From NCBI RefSeq assembly GCF_002007645.1, contig NZ_CP019791.1:1922001-1986000 (forward strand): a stretch of DNA of 64,000 nt. Direction: 5' to 3'. The notes under the pieces were generated by a model. That model ran no database searches. It saw only the letters and a list, made by a program, of their open reading frames with translations, and had not been told where the DNA came from. Within the stretch, counting starts at the first letter, position 1; the number at the start of each line of letters is the position of its first letter. The translations under genes and the position numbers were made by a program. This stretch comes from Anaerohalosphaera lusitana. Lineage in GTDB: Bacteria > Planctomycetota > Phycisphaerae > Sedimentisphaerales > Anaerohalosphaeraceae. Below, in pieces: positions 27,943-36,875 of the stretch.

Positions 27943-29928
27943 GTGAGAGCATTCTATTCCGATAACGTTGGTAATTTTTTGAATACCAGCGAAGATACAA
28001 TTCTTGGGCAGTTGTCTGCTGGTTACAATTCGGCGCGTTTTTACCAGCTTCTAAGTCATCAGATTGAGGCTTGGTACGAACAAATACAAATACTTAAAGA
28101 AGTATTTTCTGGGCCACTTTTGAATTCCAAAGCTAAGGACTGGTATATTCTGCTGGAATACTCCATACCTCGGAGGCAGAAAAGAATCGATGCAGTGGTT
28201 CTAACGAGGCATTCAGTACTTGTTCTTGAGTTTAAGATAGGCGCCAGAGAATATCAAACCGCTGATAAATTGCAGGTGGAGGATTACTGCCTTGATCTTC
28301 GAGACTTTCATGCTGGGAGCTCTGGACTGACGATAGTTCCTCTTCTGGTAGGCACTAAAGCAAGGAATTCAAAGGTGCCATCGCCTACTAAAGACGGCTA
28401 CGTCAAACCTGTGCATTTGAGCAATAAAGATGAACTTGGAGATGTTCTTTTGCATTGTGCCTTTGAGTATGTCGATTGGGAAGTACAGATCGATCCGCTA
28501 GCCTGGTCCAGTGCACCTTATCAACCGACGCCGACTATAATTGAAGCTGCTCAAGCGTTATATGCAGGTCAGAATGTTCGAGAGATTTCCAGGTCACATG
28601 CGGGGATTGAAAATCTTACTGCGACTTACCATGCGGTTTCAAAGGCAATTGAATCAGCTAAGAAAAATAGAGAGAAAACAGTTTGTTTTGTGACAGGTGT
28701 GCCTGGTTCGGGGAAAACTCTTGCTGGTTTGAATGTGGTTCACAACCGTCAACTGCATGACGGCGACCTTGGTGTATTTCTCTCGGGCAATGGGCCTCTG
28801 GTTCGAATACTGCGTGAGGCTTTGGCGCGGGACTTTGCCGATAGGAATAATGTATCACGTGCTGATGGACGGCGAGAAGTTTCTACATTTGTTCAAAACG
28901 TCCATGATTTTCTTGGGGCTTATTTTGAGAACAAATCGGAGGCGCCAGTTGATAGAGTTGTAGTTTTTGACGAAGCTCAGCGGGCTTGGGACAAGGAGCA
29001 GTCTATCCGTAAATTTCGGCGGCATTTCTCTGAACCAGAGATGTTGCTAGAGATAATGGACCGTCACAAAGATTGGGCCGTTTTTGTTGCACTTATAGGT
29101 GGAGGACAGGAGATTAACAGCGGCGAAGCAGGTTTGGCAGAGTGGGGGCGAGCTATTGCAGAAAAATTCCAAAACTGGAATATAATGATTAGTCCGGAAC
29201 TGAAGGAGGGTGACCACAGCACGGGTGGTAAAATGCTTTTTAAACAGATACCCACTAATTTGCAAGTACAGGAAGAAGAAAGACTGCATCTCAAAGTTTC
29301 CGTTCGTTCTTTCAGAGCTGAGAAAACATCTGATTTTGTAGCGAGTCTGCTTATGAATGAACCTTCGGCTGCGCGGGGGATATATGACAAGTATTTGTCT
29401 GACTTTGAGATTGGGTTTACGCGTTCATTGGATCAAGCTAAGCAGTGGCTGATGGAGAGAAAGCGGGGATGGAGAAGAATAGGCTTAACTGCAAGTTCGG
29501 GAGCCAGGAGGATCAAAGCCTACGGACTAGAGGTTAAGAACCAGTTGGATTATGTATGCTGGTTTCTGAATGGGCCTGAAGATGTTAGATCGTCCTTTTA
29601 CCTGGAAGATGTGGCTACTGAATTTAGCATTCAAGGACTAGAACTCGATTGGACCTGCTTGTGCTGGGGAGCTGACCTTCGCTACGACTTGTCATCTGGT
29701 TGGGAGTTTAGAAATTTCCGGGGAACTAAATGGCAGCATGTTAGAAACATTCGACGGAAAGAATACATACTGAACAAATACAGAGTTTTGCTGACAAGAG
29801 CACGTGAGGGACTTGTTATCTGGGTCCCTAAAGGGGACTACAACGATTCTACGAGATTGCCTCAATTTTATGATTTTACAGCAAATTATCTATCTGAATG
29901 CGGCATACCCGAACTGACTTGCAACTAA
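27943..29928 (+). CDS. DUF2075-type helicase/ATPase with N-terminal PD-(D/E)XK-like nuclease motif
   Basis: 661 residues from a GTG start. The N-terminal part shows RIDAVVLTRHSVLVLEFKIG: Asp83, Glu96 and Lys98 fit a D...ExK restriction-type nuclease core. Superfamily-1-like ATPase motifs follow: Walker A FVTGVPGSGKTLAG (250-263), Walker B RVVVFDEAQRAWD (338-350), FSIQGLELDWTCLCWG and the arginine motif YRVLLTRAREGLVIWVPKG near 630-645. This matches DUF2075 proteins, which often occur among phage-defence genes. The gene is a singleton and visibly richer in A/T than the G-rich genes on each side, which suggests horizontal transfer. The function is probably nucleic-acid processing or defence, but no partner gene is present. 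Confidence 0.75.
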   Translation: MRAFYSDNVGNFLNTSEDTILGQLSAGYNSARFYQLLSHQIEAWYEQIQILKEVFSGPLLNSKAKDWYILLEYSIPRRQKRIDAVVLTRHSVLVLEFKIGAREYQTADKLQVEDYCLDLRDFHAGSSGLTIVPLLVGTKARNSKVPSPTKDGYVKPVHLSNKDELGDVLLHCAFEYVDWEVQIDPLAWSSAPYQPTPTIIEAAQALYAGQNVREISRSHAGIENLTATYHAVSKAIESAKKNREKTVCFVTGVPGSGKTLAGLNVVHNRQLHDGDLGVFLSGNGPLVRILREALARDFADRNNVSRADGRREVSTFVQNVHDFLGAYFENKSEAPVDRVVVFDEAQRAWDKEQSIRKFRRHFSEPEMLLEIMDRHKDWAVFVALIGGGQEINSGEAGLAEWGRAIAEKFQNWNIMISPELKEGDHSTGGKMLFKQIPTNLQVQEEERLHLKVSVRSFRAEKTSDFVASLLMNEPSAARGIYDKYLSDFEIGFTRSLDQAKQWLMERKRGWRRIGLTASSGARRIKAYGLEVKNQLDYVCWFLNGPEDVRSSFYLEDVATEFSIQGLELDWTCLCWGADLRYDLSSGWEFRNFRGTKWQHVRNIRRKEYILNKYRVLLTRAREGLVIWVPKGDYNDSTRLPQFYDFTANYLSECGIPELTCN

Positions 29929-29959
29929 ACTACTAAAGGGATTAGGTTGGAGATTAAAC

Positions 29960-31741
29960 ATGTGGAAGAGATTGCCAGCTATTACCATTATTCTTCTTAT
30001 TCTGACACAATTGTCTGCGGGGGAGGTTTCGGGGGAGCTTAAGACTTGGCACAAGGTTACGGTTACGTTTGATGGGCCGAAGGCTAGTGAGCAGGGGGTG
30101 CCTAATCCGTTTACGGATTATCGGTTGGATGTTACTTTCCGCAAGGGTGAGCTGGAGTATGTTGTGCCGGGGTATTTTGCCGCGGACGGGGATGCGGCTA
30201 ACAGCGGTGCGGATGCGGGGAACAAGTGGCGGGTGCATTTTGCGCCGTGTGAGGCGGGGGAATGGACGTATGAGGTATCGTTCAGGAAGGGTGTGAGTGT
30301 TGCGGTCAGTGAGGAGCCGAAGGCGGGTGAGAGCGGCGGATACATGGACGGCGAGAAGGGCAGTTTTGTGGTAGGGCCGACGGACAAGAAGCTGCCGGAC
30401 AATCGCGCGAGGGGGCTGCTGGAGTATGTGGGCGAGCACTATCTGCGGTTCGCGGGGACGGGTGAGTATTTTCTTAAGGCTGGTGCGGATGCGCCGGAGA
30501 ATTTTCTGGCGTACGAGGATTTTGACGGCGAGTTCAAGAGCGATGGGCGGAAGGATGAGTTGGTGAAGGACTGGGGGCCGCATGTGCGGGACTGGCGTGA
30601 GGGTGACCCTACGTGGCAGGGCGGCAAAGGGAAAGGTATTATTGGCGCGGTCAATTACCTCGCATCACAGGGTATGAATGTGTTTTCGTTTATTCCGATG
30701 AATATCGAGGGTGACGATCGGAACGTGTATCCGTATACGTCGTATGATGAGCGTATGCGGTTTGATGTCAGCAAGCTCGATCAGTGGGAGATCGTATTCG
30801 AGCACGCGGATACTCTGGGGATGTATCTGCATTTTAAAACGCAGGAGACGGAGAACGAACTGCTGCTGGACGGCGGGGATCTGGGGCCGGAGCGGAAGTT
30901 GTACTATCGTGAGATGATCGCGCGGTTCGCGCATCATCTTGCGCTGAACTGGAACCTGGGCGAGGAGGTTAATGACGCGTCGACGGCACAGAAGGCGGCC
31001 TGGGCGGATTATTTCTGGACGCATGATCCGTATCAGCATCATATCGTGATCCATAATATGGGACATCCTCACTATGATCTGCTGGGAGATGCGTCGAAGC
31101 TGACGGGGTTTTCGCTCCAGACGAGTCGTCCGGATTTTCGGCAGGTGCACGGGCGTGTGCTGGATTATGTGAGGCGGTCGCAAGAGGCAGGCAAGCCTTG
31201 GGTTGTTGCGTGTGATGAGCCAGGCGATGCGAGCCATGGGCTCGTTCCGGATGACGAGGACCCGACGCGGGATGATGCGCGCAAGAATGCGTTGTGGGGT
31301 ACGTTGATGGCGGGCGGAGCGGGGGTGGAGTGGTATTTCGGTTATCAGCATGCGCACAGCGACCTGACGTGTCAGGACTGGCGGACGCGGGAGAAGATGT
31401 GGGAGCAGAGCCGGTATGCGATCGAATTTTTCAAGCGGCAGGATATACCTTTCTGGGAGATGCAGTCGCGTGATGGGCTTACTGAGAGCGAGGATGATTA
31501 TTGCTTCGTCAAGCAGGGCGAGGTTTACCTAATCTATCTCAAGCATGGCGGCGAGGTGCCGGTCGCAGTCGAAAAGGGTAGCTTTGCGTACGGCTGGTTC
31601 AATCCGCGCACGGGCGAGGGCATGAATAAGCTGCTTAATCAGGGCGAGCTGAGGGCCGATCAGAACAAAACCATGGCCGCTCCAGACGATAACGACTGGC
31701 TGCTGGTTATTCGCGGCAAGGGTGAGCTGCGGTTTAATTGA
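29960..31741 (+). CDS. Secreted DUF5060-type glycoside hydrolase
   Basis: 593 residues with a signal peptide (1-21, ending LSAG). Residues about 24-113 match DUF5060, the N-terminal beta domain of a group of predicted glycoside hydrolases (TVTFDGPKASEQGVPNPFTD, APCEAGEWTYEVSF). A TIM-barrel-like region follows (about 150-500). Likely catalytic acids are Glu335/Glu336 in LNWNLGEEVND and Glu420 in VACDEPGDASHG. The last 80 residues resemble the C-terminal sandwich of these enzymes (YLIYLKHGGEVPVAVEKG, YGWFNPRTGEGM). The substrate is unknown. It ends 3 bp from the stop of the convergent GLUG gene. Confidence 0.8.
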   Translation: MWKRLPAITIILLILTQLSAGEVSGELKTWHKVTVTFDGPKASEQGVPNPFTDYRLDVTFRKGELEYVVPGYFAADGDAANSGADAGNKWRVHFAPCEAGEWTYEVSFRKGVSVAVSEEPKAGESGGYMDGEKGSFVVGPTDKKLPDNRARGLLEYVGEHYLRFAGTGEYFLKAGADAPENFLAYEDFDGEFKSDGRKDELVKDWGPHVRDWREGDPTWQGGKGKGIIGAVNYLASQGMNVFSFIPMNIEGDDRNVYPYTSYDERMRFDVSKLDQWEIVFEHADTLGMYLHFKTQETENELLLDGGDLGPERKLYYREMIARFAHHLALNWNLGEEVNDASTAQKAAWADYFWTHDPYQHHIVIHNMGHPHYDLLGDASKLTGFSLQTSRPDFRQVHGRVLDYVRRSQEAGKPWVVACDEPGDASHGLVPDDEDPTRDDARKNALWGTLMAGGAGVEWYFGYQHAHSDLTCQDWRTREKMWEQSRYAIEFFKRQDIPFWEMQSRDGLTESEDDYCFVKQGEVYLIYLKHGGEVPVAVEKGSFAYGWFNPRTGEGMNKLLNQGELRADQNKTMAAPDDNDWLLVIRGKGELRFN

Positions 31742-31744
31742 CTG

Positions 31745-32926
31745 CTACTGCAGCCATTGCTGGGCCAGGTTTGCGAGGTCCTGCATGTCGACTATGCCGT
31801 CGCGGTTGAAATCGGAGCTTTGCCATAGCCGGATGTAAGGATATGTCTGGTGGTGGCCCATGTTCCATGTGTTCTGCATGTCCCATGCTGCGTCGGTGAA
31901 GGTGTATATGTCCATAAGCTGATCGGTAGTTTTTGCGAACCCTCCGGAGCTTGTGGGTATGCCTGAAGTTTCGGTGTTCCAGAAGCATGCGGTTACTGAG
32001 GCGGAGTTTCTACCGACGAGTCCGCCGACATATGAGGGGGCTGTTCCACCGTTGACAGTGCCTGTGCTGAAGGAATTGATGCATTGCGAGCCCGAATAGT
32101 TCCAGCCGATTAGCCCGCCGAAATATTTTTTGAATGTGCCGGTGCCGGCGACCGAGGCATGCGAATAGCAGTCCTGTACGATACCCCTGTTGAGGCCGAC
32201 CAATCCGCCGACGGAGCTGCTGCTGCACACGAGTGATCCGGTTGACCAGCATGAGCTTATTACGCTGTTGTCACCGGTTCTGCCGACGAGTCCGCCGGCT
32301 TCGCCCACACCAGATACTTCGCATGCTGCTGAACATCTGGTAATTGTGCCGTCATTGGTGCCGATGAGTCCGCCTGTGTAAGCTGCGTCGTTGACGGTGG
32401 CAGATGAAGAGCAGTATTCGACATTGCCGCTTGAGGAGCCGATTAGCCCGCCAATGTCCGAAGTGCCTGCAACCGTGCCCGAGATATGGCAGTTGATCAC
32501 ATCACCCGCAGCTAACTGACCGACCAGCCCTCCGGACATGCGATCTGCTGACACGTTGAGGGCGGTGATGTTTAGATTCGATATCCGGCCGCCGTTAATA
32601 ACTCCGAAAAGTCCGATGAAATTGGTATCGGGCATCTGCAGCGATGCGCCTGAAATGGTGAAACCGTCACCGTTGAGGCTGCCGGTGAAGGGTGTAGTTA
32701 AGTTGCCGACCGGCTGGGGAGAGGCGGCCATTAAATCAATGTCCGACGTCAGTACGAAGCTGTTATCCCAGTCATTAACTGTGGTGCAGAGCTGCTGCCA
32801 GTCGGAGGGGGTTGCGATCTGGAAGGGATCGTTTGCTGTTCCAGTTCCGCCGCTATAGCCTGCAGCTAATGTTTGCAGCGACGTGATTATCAGTACAACC
32901 AAAATTGATGGTTTGGGCTTCATCAT
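31745..32926 (-). CDS. Secreted GLUG-repeat protein with dockerin-like C-terminus
   Basis: 393 residues. After a signal peptide (about 1-24) and a short lead-in (GGTGTANDPFQIATPSDWQQ), at least seven GLUG-type repeats occur: GGLVGQLAAGDV, GGLIGSSSGNVEYC, GGLIGTNDGTITRC, GGLVGRTGDNSVI, GGLVGLNRGIVQDC, GGLIGWNYSGSQC, GGLVGRNSASVTAC. They probably form a beta-helix adhesin-like structure. The C-terminus DFNRDGIVDMQDLANLAQQW is a single dockerin-like calcium loop, but without the cysteines seen in the LamG proteins. Likely a surface or extracellular binding protein. Confidence 0.85.
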   Translation of the reverse strand: MMKPKPSILVVLIITSLQTLAAGYSGGTGTANDPFQIATPSDWQQLCTTVNDWDNSFVLTSDIDLMAASPQPVGNLTTPFTGSLNGDGFTISGASLQMPDTNFIGLFGVINGGRISNLNITALNVSADRMSGGLVGQLAAGDVINCHISGTVAGTSDIGGLIGSSSGNVEYCSSSATVNDAAYTGGLIGTNDGTITRCSAACEVSGVGEAGGLVGRTGDNSVISSCWSTGSLVCSSSSVGGLVGLNRGIVQDCYSHASVAGTGTFKKYFGGLIGWNYSGSQCINSFSTGTVNGGTAPSYVGGLVGRNSASVTACFWNTETSGIPTSSGGFAKTTDQLMDIYTFTDAAWDMQNTWNMGHHQTYPYIRLWQSSDFNRDGIVDMQDLANLAQQWLQ

Positions 32927-33207
32927 CCCTCTCCTAAAATGTGCTGTGGTAACTTATCTTACAACAAAGAAAAAGATGCTAAAGTATACAAAAAAGCAGG
33001 GGTAAAGTCAAGTGGTTTTGATGTAAGTTGCTGTGCGGCAAGGGGTTATGTTGGCAAAGTGTCATGAATGATCTTTTTGCGGTAATATGGTTATTGATAT
33101 TCAGATGACTATGGGCTATCTTTTTGAGTGGCTCAGGGTGTTTGCTGGGTGAAAGAGGAGCCCGGACGGTTTGGGCATTCGATCGAATCGGAAAATGAAC
33201 AGTGGGC

Positions 33208-35040
33208 ATGTTAAAATTTCAGGGGTGTAAAGTGGTGTCTTTGGTGAAATCGGTTGGCGTGGTTGGGTTTGTTCTCATGGCTTGGGTGGGTTCAGTTGCT
33301 GCGGCGGGTCATGAGGTATTGGTTGAGGCTGAGAGTTTCGAGAATCGTGGGGGATGGGTTGTCGACCAGCAGTTTGTCGATCAGATGGGCTCGCCTTATC
33401 TGCTGGCGCATGGTCTTGGGGAGCCTGTTGACGATGCGGTGACGACGGTTGAGTTTCCTGCTGGGGGTTCGTACAAGATGTGGGTTCGCACGAAGAACTG
33501 GGCGCCCGGGGCGTGGCTTCCGCCCGGTCGTTTTCATGTTTTAGTAAATGGGTCTCAGGTCGGTGCGGGAACAACTTTCGGAATGAACACGGGCTGGGTC
33601 TGGCACGAGGGCGGTATTGTCCAGATTAAAGATACGTCGGTCGAGATCAGGCTCAGGGATTTGACGGGCTTTGACGGCCGGTGCGACGCTATTTATTTCA
33701 GCACGGATACCGATGCCCGCCCGCCGAATGATCTTGCATCGCAGCGATCATGGCGGAACAGGCTGCGTGGGTTGCCGCTGACGCCTCCGGACGGGGGCAG
33801 GTTCGATGTGATCGTTGTAGGCGGGGGCATAGCGGGATGCGGGGCCGCGTTGGCGGCAGAGGAGCGGGGACTGGATGTTGCGCTTGTGCATGATCGTCCG
33901 TCGCTTGGCGGTAACGCAAGCAGCGAGGTGAGGGTGCATACACTGGGCATTCACGGCAAGGGCAAACGCATACTCGAGAAGATCGATACGGAGCATTATC
34001 CGAACGGCAGTGCGAAGGCTATCGATGATGAGAAGAAACGGCACGATGCGATGAAGGCTGCGGACGGGGTTGAGATGTTCATGCCTTATCGTGCGTACGA
34101 CGTTCAAACTGAGGGCTCGCGCATTGTGAGCGTTGACGCTTTTTCCGTGACCACCGGCAAGGCGGTTCGTCTGCACTCGGATGTTTTCATCGACTGCACC
34201 GGTGACGGCTGGATCGGCTACTGGGCGGGGGCCGAGTATGCATATGGTCGGGAGAGCAGGGATAAGTATGACGAAGGCTGGGATAAGTACGGCCATCTGT
34301 GGTCACCTGAGGAGGCGGACAATCGCGTGATGGGCAGTTCGCTTTTGTGGTACTCTAAAGAGGCTGCCGGCGAATCGAGCTTTCCGGATGTTCCTTGGGC
34401 AATGGGTGTTGCGAAGGATCATGCAGCGGTGGCCGGCGAGTGGTATTGGGAGTACAGCAGCGATGATATGCATGCGATCGACGATGCGGAGGAGATACGT
34501 GATCACATTCTGCGGGCGATCTACGGTTCGTTCGCTAACGCTAAGAACAAGCCTGAGAATGCAAACCGCAAGCTCGCATGGGTCGGGTACATACTGGGCA
34601 AGCGAGAGTCGCGACGGCTTGTGGGTGACTATGTTTATACGATGAAAGACGCAACCAGCGGGAAGAAGTTCGATGATACGGTCGCTGAGGAAATCCGTGA
34701 GATCGATGTGCATTATCAGCGAAAGCTGACGGACAGTCCTTATGATTTTCTGTCACGTGCACTTTACCGCCGGGTGTCGAAATACTATATCCCGTTCCGC
34801 TGTTTGTACTCGAAGAACATAAGCAATCTGATGATGGCGGGGCGGTGCTTCAGTTGTTCGCATATCGGGCTGGGCGGTCCGCGTGTGATGAATACCTGCG
34901 GGCAGATGGGGATCGCGACGGGGTACGCGGCGAGTTTGTGCGATAAGTATGACACGAATCCGCGAGGGGTGTATTCAGATCATATTGATGAACTGAAGGC
35001 GCTTATCGCGGGTACGGCTGAGCAGGTGTCTGGGGATTAG
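33208..35040 (+). CDS. Secreted FAD-dependent oxidoreductase with N-terminal beta domain
   Basis: About 610 residues. The start is uncertain: ATG 33208 has no good ribosome site, while GTG 33235 has AGGGG about 8 nt upstream and gives a neat signal peptide (VGVVGFVLMAWVGSVAAA). Residues about 35-165 form a carbohydrate-binding-like beta domain (VLVEAESFENRGGWVVDQQF, SYKMWVRTKNWAPG). The FAD_oxidored domain begins FDVIVVGGGIAGCGAALAAE (Rossmann GxGxxG) and continues with HDRPSLGGNASSEVRVHTLG, FIDCTGDGWIGYWAGAEYAY and MMAGRCFSCSHIGLGGPRVM. This family is common in polysaccharide-utilisation settings of Planctomycetes and Bacteroidetes. The substrate is unknown. It is convergent with miaB, 4 bp apart. 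Confidence 0.85.
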   Translation: MLKFQGCKVVSLVKSVGVVGFVLMAWVGSVAAAGHEVLVEAESFENRGGWVVDQQFVDQMGSPYLLAHGLGEPVDDAVTTVEFPAGGSYKMWVRTKNWAPGAWLPPGRFHVLVNGSQVGAGTTFGMNTGWVWHEGGIVQIKDTSVEIRLRDLTGFDGRCDAIYFSTDTDARPPNDLASQRSWRNRLRGLPLTPPDGGRFDVIVVGGGIAGCGAALAAEERGLDVALVHDRPSLGGNASSEVRVHTLGIHGKGKRILEKIDTEHYPNGSAKAIDDEKKRHDAMKAADGVEMFMPYRAYDVQTEGSRIVSVDAFSVTTGKAVRLHSDVFIDCTGDGWIGYWAGAEYAYGRESRDKYDEGWDKYGHLWSPEEADNRVMGSSLLWYSKEAAGESSFPDVPWAMGVAKDHAAVAGEWYWEYSSDDMHAIDDAEEIRDHILRAIYGSFANAKNKPENANRKLAWVGYILGKRESRRLVGDYVYTMKDATSGKKFDDTVAEEIREIDVHYQRKLTDSPYDFLSRALYRRVSKYYIPFRCLYSKNISNLMMAGRCFSCSHIGLGGPRVMNTCGQMGIATGYAASLCDKYDTNPRGVYSDHIDELKALIAGTAEQVSGD

Positions 35041-35044
35041 GCTC

Positions 35045-36496
35045 TCAAGATTGCTTGAGCCTGCCGAATAGAGTAAGTGCTGCGGTGTCGGTGATCTCGA
35101 CCTTTGCGAAATTGCCCGCAAGCGACTCGGGGCCGTTGAAGACTACGATGTAGTCATGTGCTGTTCGGGCGATGAGTTGGGGGTGCTGCCAGCTTTCGTC
35201 TGTTGCGGCTGATCCGTCTGCGAGGGTCTGTGTATCGGCGTTGTTGAGATGCGGACGCGGGCTCAGGCCTTCGACCAGAACTTCGAGGGTTCTGCCTTTG
35301 AAGCGTTTATTGTCCTCTTCGGCGATGGAATTCTGCAATTCGAGCAATTCAATGTTCCGCTGTTTTTTTACTTCTGCAGGGACATTGTCTTCCAGCCGCT
35401 TAGTGGCGTGTGTGCCCGGGCGGGGCGAGTATTTGAATATGAAGCTGTTTTTGAAATGCGCATCGGTGATCAGATTTTTGGTCGCCTGGTAGTCCTCGTC
35501 CGTCTCGCCGGGGAAGCCTACGATGAAGTCGCTTGCGATTGCGACATCGGGTACGATCTGGCGGGCCTCTGAGATCAGGTCGAGATACTGCTGGGCGGTG
35601 TAGCCGCGGTTCATTGCTCTGAGGATGCGGTCCGAGCCGCTCTGGGCCGGTATGTGCAGATAGGGGGTTACTTTGCGGTTGTTGGCCATCGCCTGGAAAA
35701 TCGCGGTGTCGAACTTGCCGGGATGGCTGGTGATGAAGTGTATCCATTTGATGGATTCGATATCCGCCACCATTTCCAGCAGATCCGCGAGCCTGTATGT
35801 TTTATCGCCTGCTTCGTAATGATATGCGTCGATGGTCTGGCCCAGTAGCGTGATCTGCTGGATGCCGTTTTGGGCGAGCTTTTTGATCTGCTCGATGATT
35901 GCTTGCGGCGGGCGTGATGTCTCCGGTCCGCGGACGTAGGGCACGATGCAGTATGTGCAGAAATTGTTGCAGCCACGCATGGCGCGGACGAAAGCCTGGT
36001 GCTTGATGTGGTTTTCGTCTGAGTCGTAGGTCAGCTCGAAATCGTCCAGTTCCTGTGAGACCTGCGAGTCCGTCTTCTGGCGGATCTTTTCGGTGACCGA
36101 GATCGCTTTTGAGCCGGTCGCAGCATCGGCGACGTCTTTGGGCAGGGCGTTCATTATCATTTCCGGCACCTGCGGTATGTGCGAAGGGCCGGCGACGATG
36201 TTGACTGCGTCGTGTTCAAGCAGGTCTTCGCCGACACGCTGGGCCATGCACCCGACAACTGCTACTACGATTTTGGGCCTGGTTTTCTTTAAGTGCTTCA
36301 TATGGCCGAGGTTGGAGGTGACACGATCCTCGGCGTGTTTGCGCACGGAGCATGTGTTTATCAGGATAACGTCAGCCTGGGAGGCTTTTTCGCAAAGCTC
36401 GAAGCCTTTTTTTCGCAATGCAGTCACCACCAGGGATGAGTCGAGCTTGTTCATCTGGCATCCGAAGCATTTTACATGTAATTTTGGCGTTTTCAT
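35045..36496 (-). CDS. miaB: tRNA-2-methylthio-N6-dimethylallyladenosine synthase
   Basis: 483 residues from MKTPKLHVKCFGCQMN; the frame is open further upstream, but that part is not family-like. It adds the methylthio group to i6A37 of tRNA. Two Fe-S clusters are accounted for: N-terminal Cys13 (FGCQMN), Cys49 (NTCSVR) and Cys83 (VVGCMAQR), and the radical-SAM CxxxCxxC Cys176, Cys180 and Cys183 (GCNNFCTYCIVPYVRG). A TRAM domain is at the C-terminus (RTLEVLVEGLSPRP to FAKVEITDTAALTLFG). The length is slightly over the usual 440-475. Confidence 0.95.
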   Translation of the reverse strand: MKTPKLHVKCFGCQMNKLDSSLVVTALRKKGFELCEKASQADVILINTCSVRKHAEDRVTSNLGHMKHLKKTRPKIVVAVVGCMAQRVGEDLLEHDAVNIVAGPSHIPQVPEMIMNALPKDVADAATGSKAISVTEKIRQKTDSQVSQELDDFELTYDSDENHIKHQAFVRAMRGCNNFCTYCIVPYVRGPETSRPPQAIIEQIKKLAQNGIQQITLLGQTIDAYHYEAGDKTYRLADLLEMVADIESIKWIHFITSHPGKFDTAIFQAMANNRKVTPYLHIPAQSGSDRILRAMNRGYTAQQYLDLISEARQIVPDVAIASDFIVGFPGETDEDYQATKNLITDAHFKNSFIFKYSPRPGTHATKRLEDNVPAEVKKQRNIELLELQNSIAEEDNKRFKGRTLEVLVEGLSPRPHLNNADTQTLADGSAATDESWQHPQLIARTAHDYIVVFNGPESLAGNFAKVEITDTAALTLFGRLKQS

Positions 36497-36639
36497 AGAC
36501 GGGCAACTATACTCAATTGGTGAGCGATTTTCAAAATAAAAGGCGGTCTGCGGTGCGAAAATCGAAATCTCCTGGATAGAACAGGAGTTTGTGTGCATGA
36601 AGATTTTGAACTTTCTTTTTCTTAATGTCAAAAAAAGAC

Positions 36640-36668
36640 TTGATTTATTGGGGCGAGTCCGATAAAAG
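36640..36668 (+). promoter_or_regulatory. Candidate promoter of A1-B1
   Basis: TTGATT (36640-36645), 17-bp spacer, TAAAAG (36663-36668). Its position matches better -10 boxes before A2 and A3, which supports it more than its sequence does. Confidence 0.45.
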
Positions 36669-36875
36669 AGTAAACGGTGAAGAAGTTTGAGAATAAAGGA
36701 GTTAGGAATTGGGAGTGAAGAGGGTGATAAATTCATTCCAAGAGTTACCGCAGATGGACCATGGTAGGGCAGGGTCCGCCCCAATTTCTCTTCATACCGA
36801 TTTGGCAAGTTACTAATGTGTGCAGGCGTTTTGCGCGCTTTGAACCATATTATTACTTTAGTCGGGAGAAGTATT
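36669..36875 (+). promoter_or_regulatory. Long 5' leader of A1 with short ORF and hairpins
   Basis: About 207 nt lie between the -10 box and the ATG at 36876. The leader is related to those of A2 and A3. It holds a short frame (GTG 36724 to TAA 36816, 30 codons, GGGAG 8 nt upstream) containing NSFQELPQMDHGR. It also holds a hairpin with stem GGACC/GGTCC (36757-36775) and a GTGTGC/GCGCGC hairpin near 36818. Directly before A1 is GTCGGGAGAAG, its ribosome site. It could be a translated leader peptide, a structured RNA or both. Confidence 0.5.

Noticed and set aside
36740..36875. c-di-GMP (GEMM) riboswitch in the A1 leader
   Set aside because: A few bases resemble the class, but the conserved core sequences and P1 pairing are absent.
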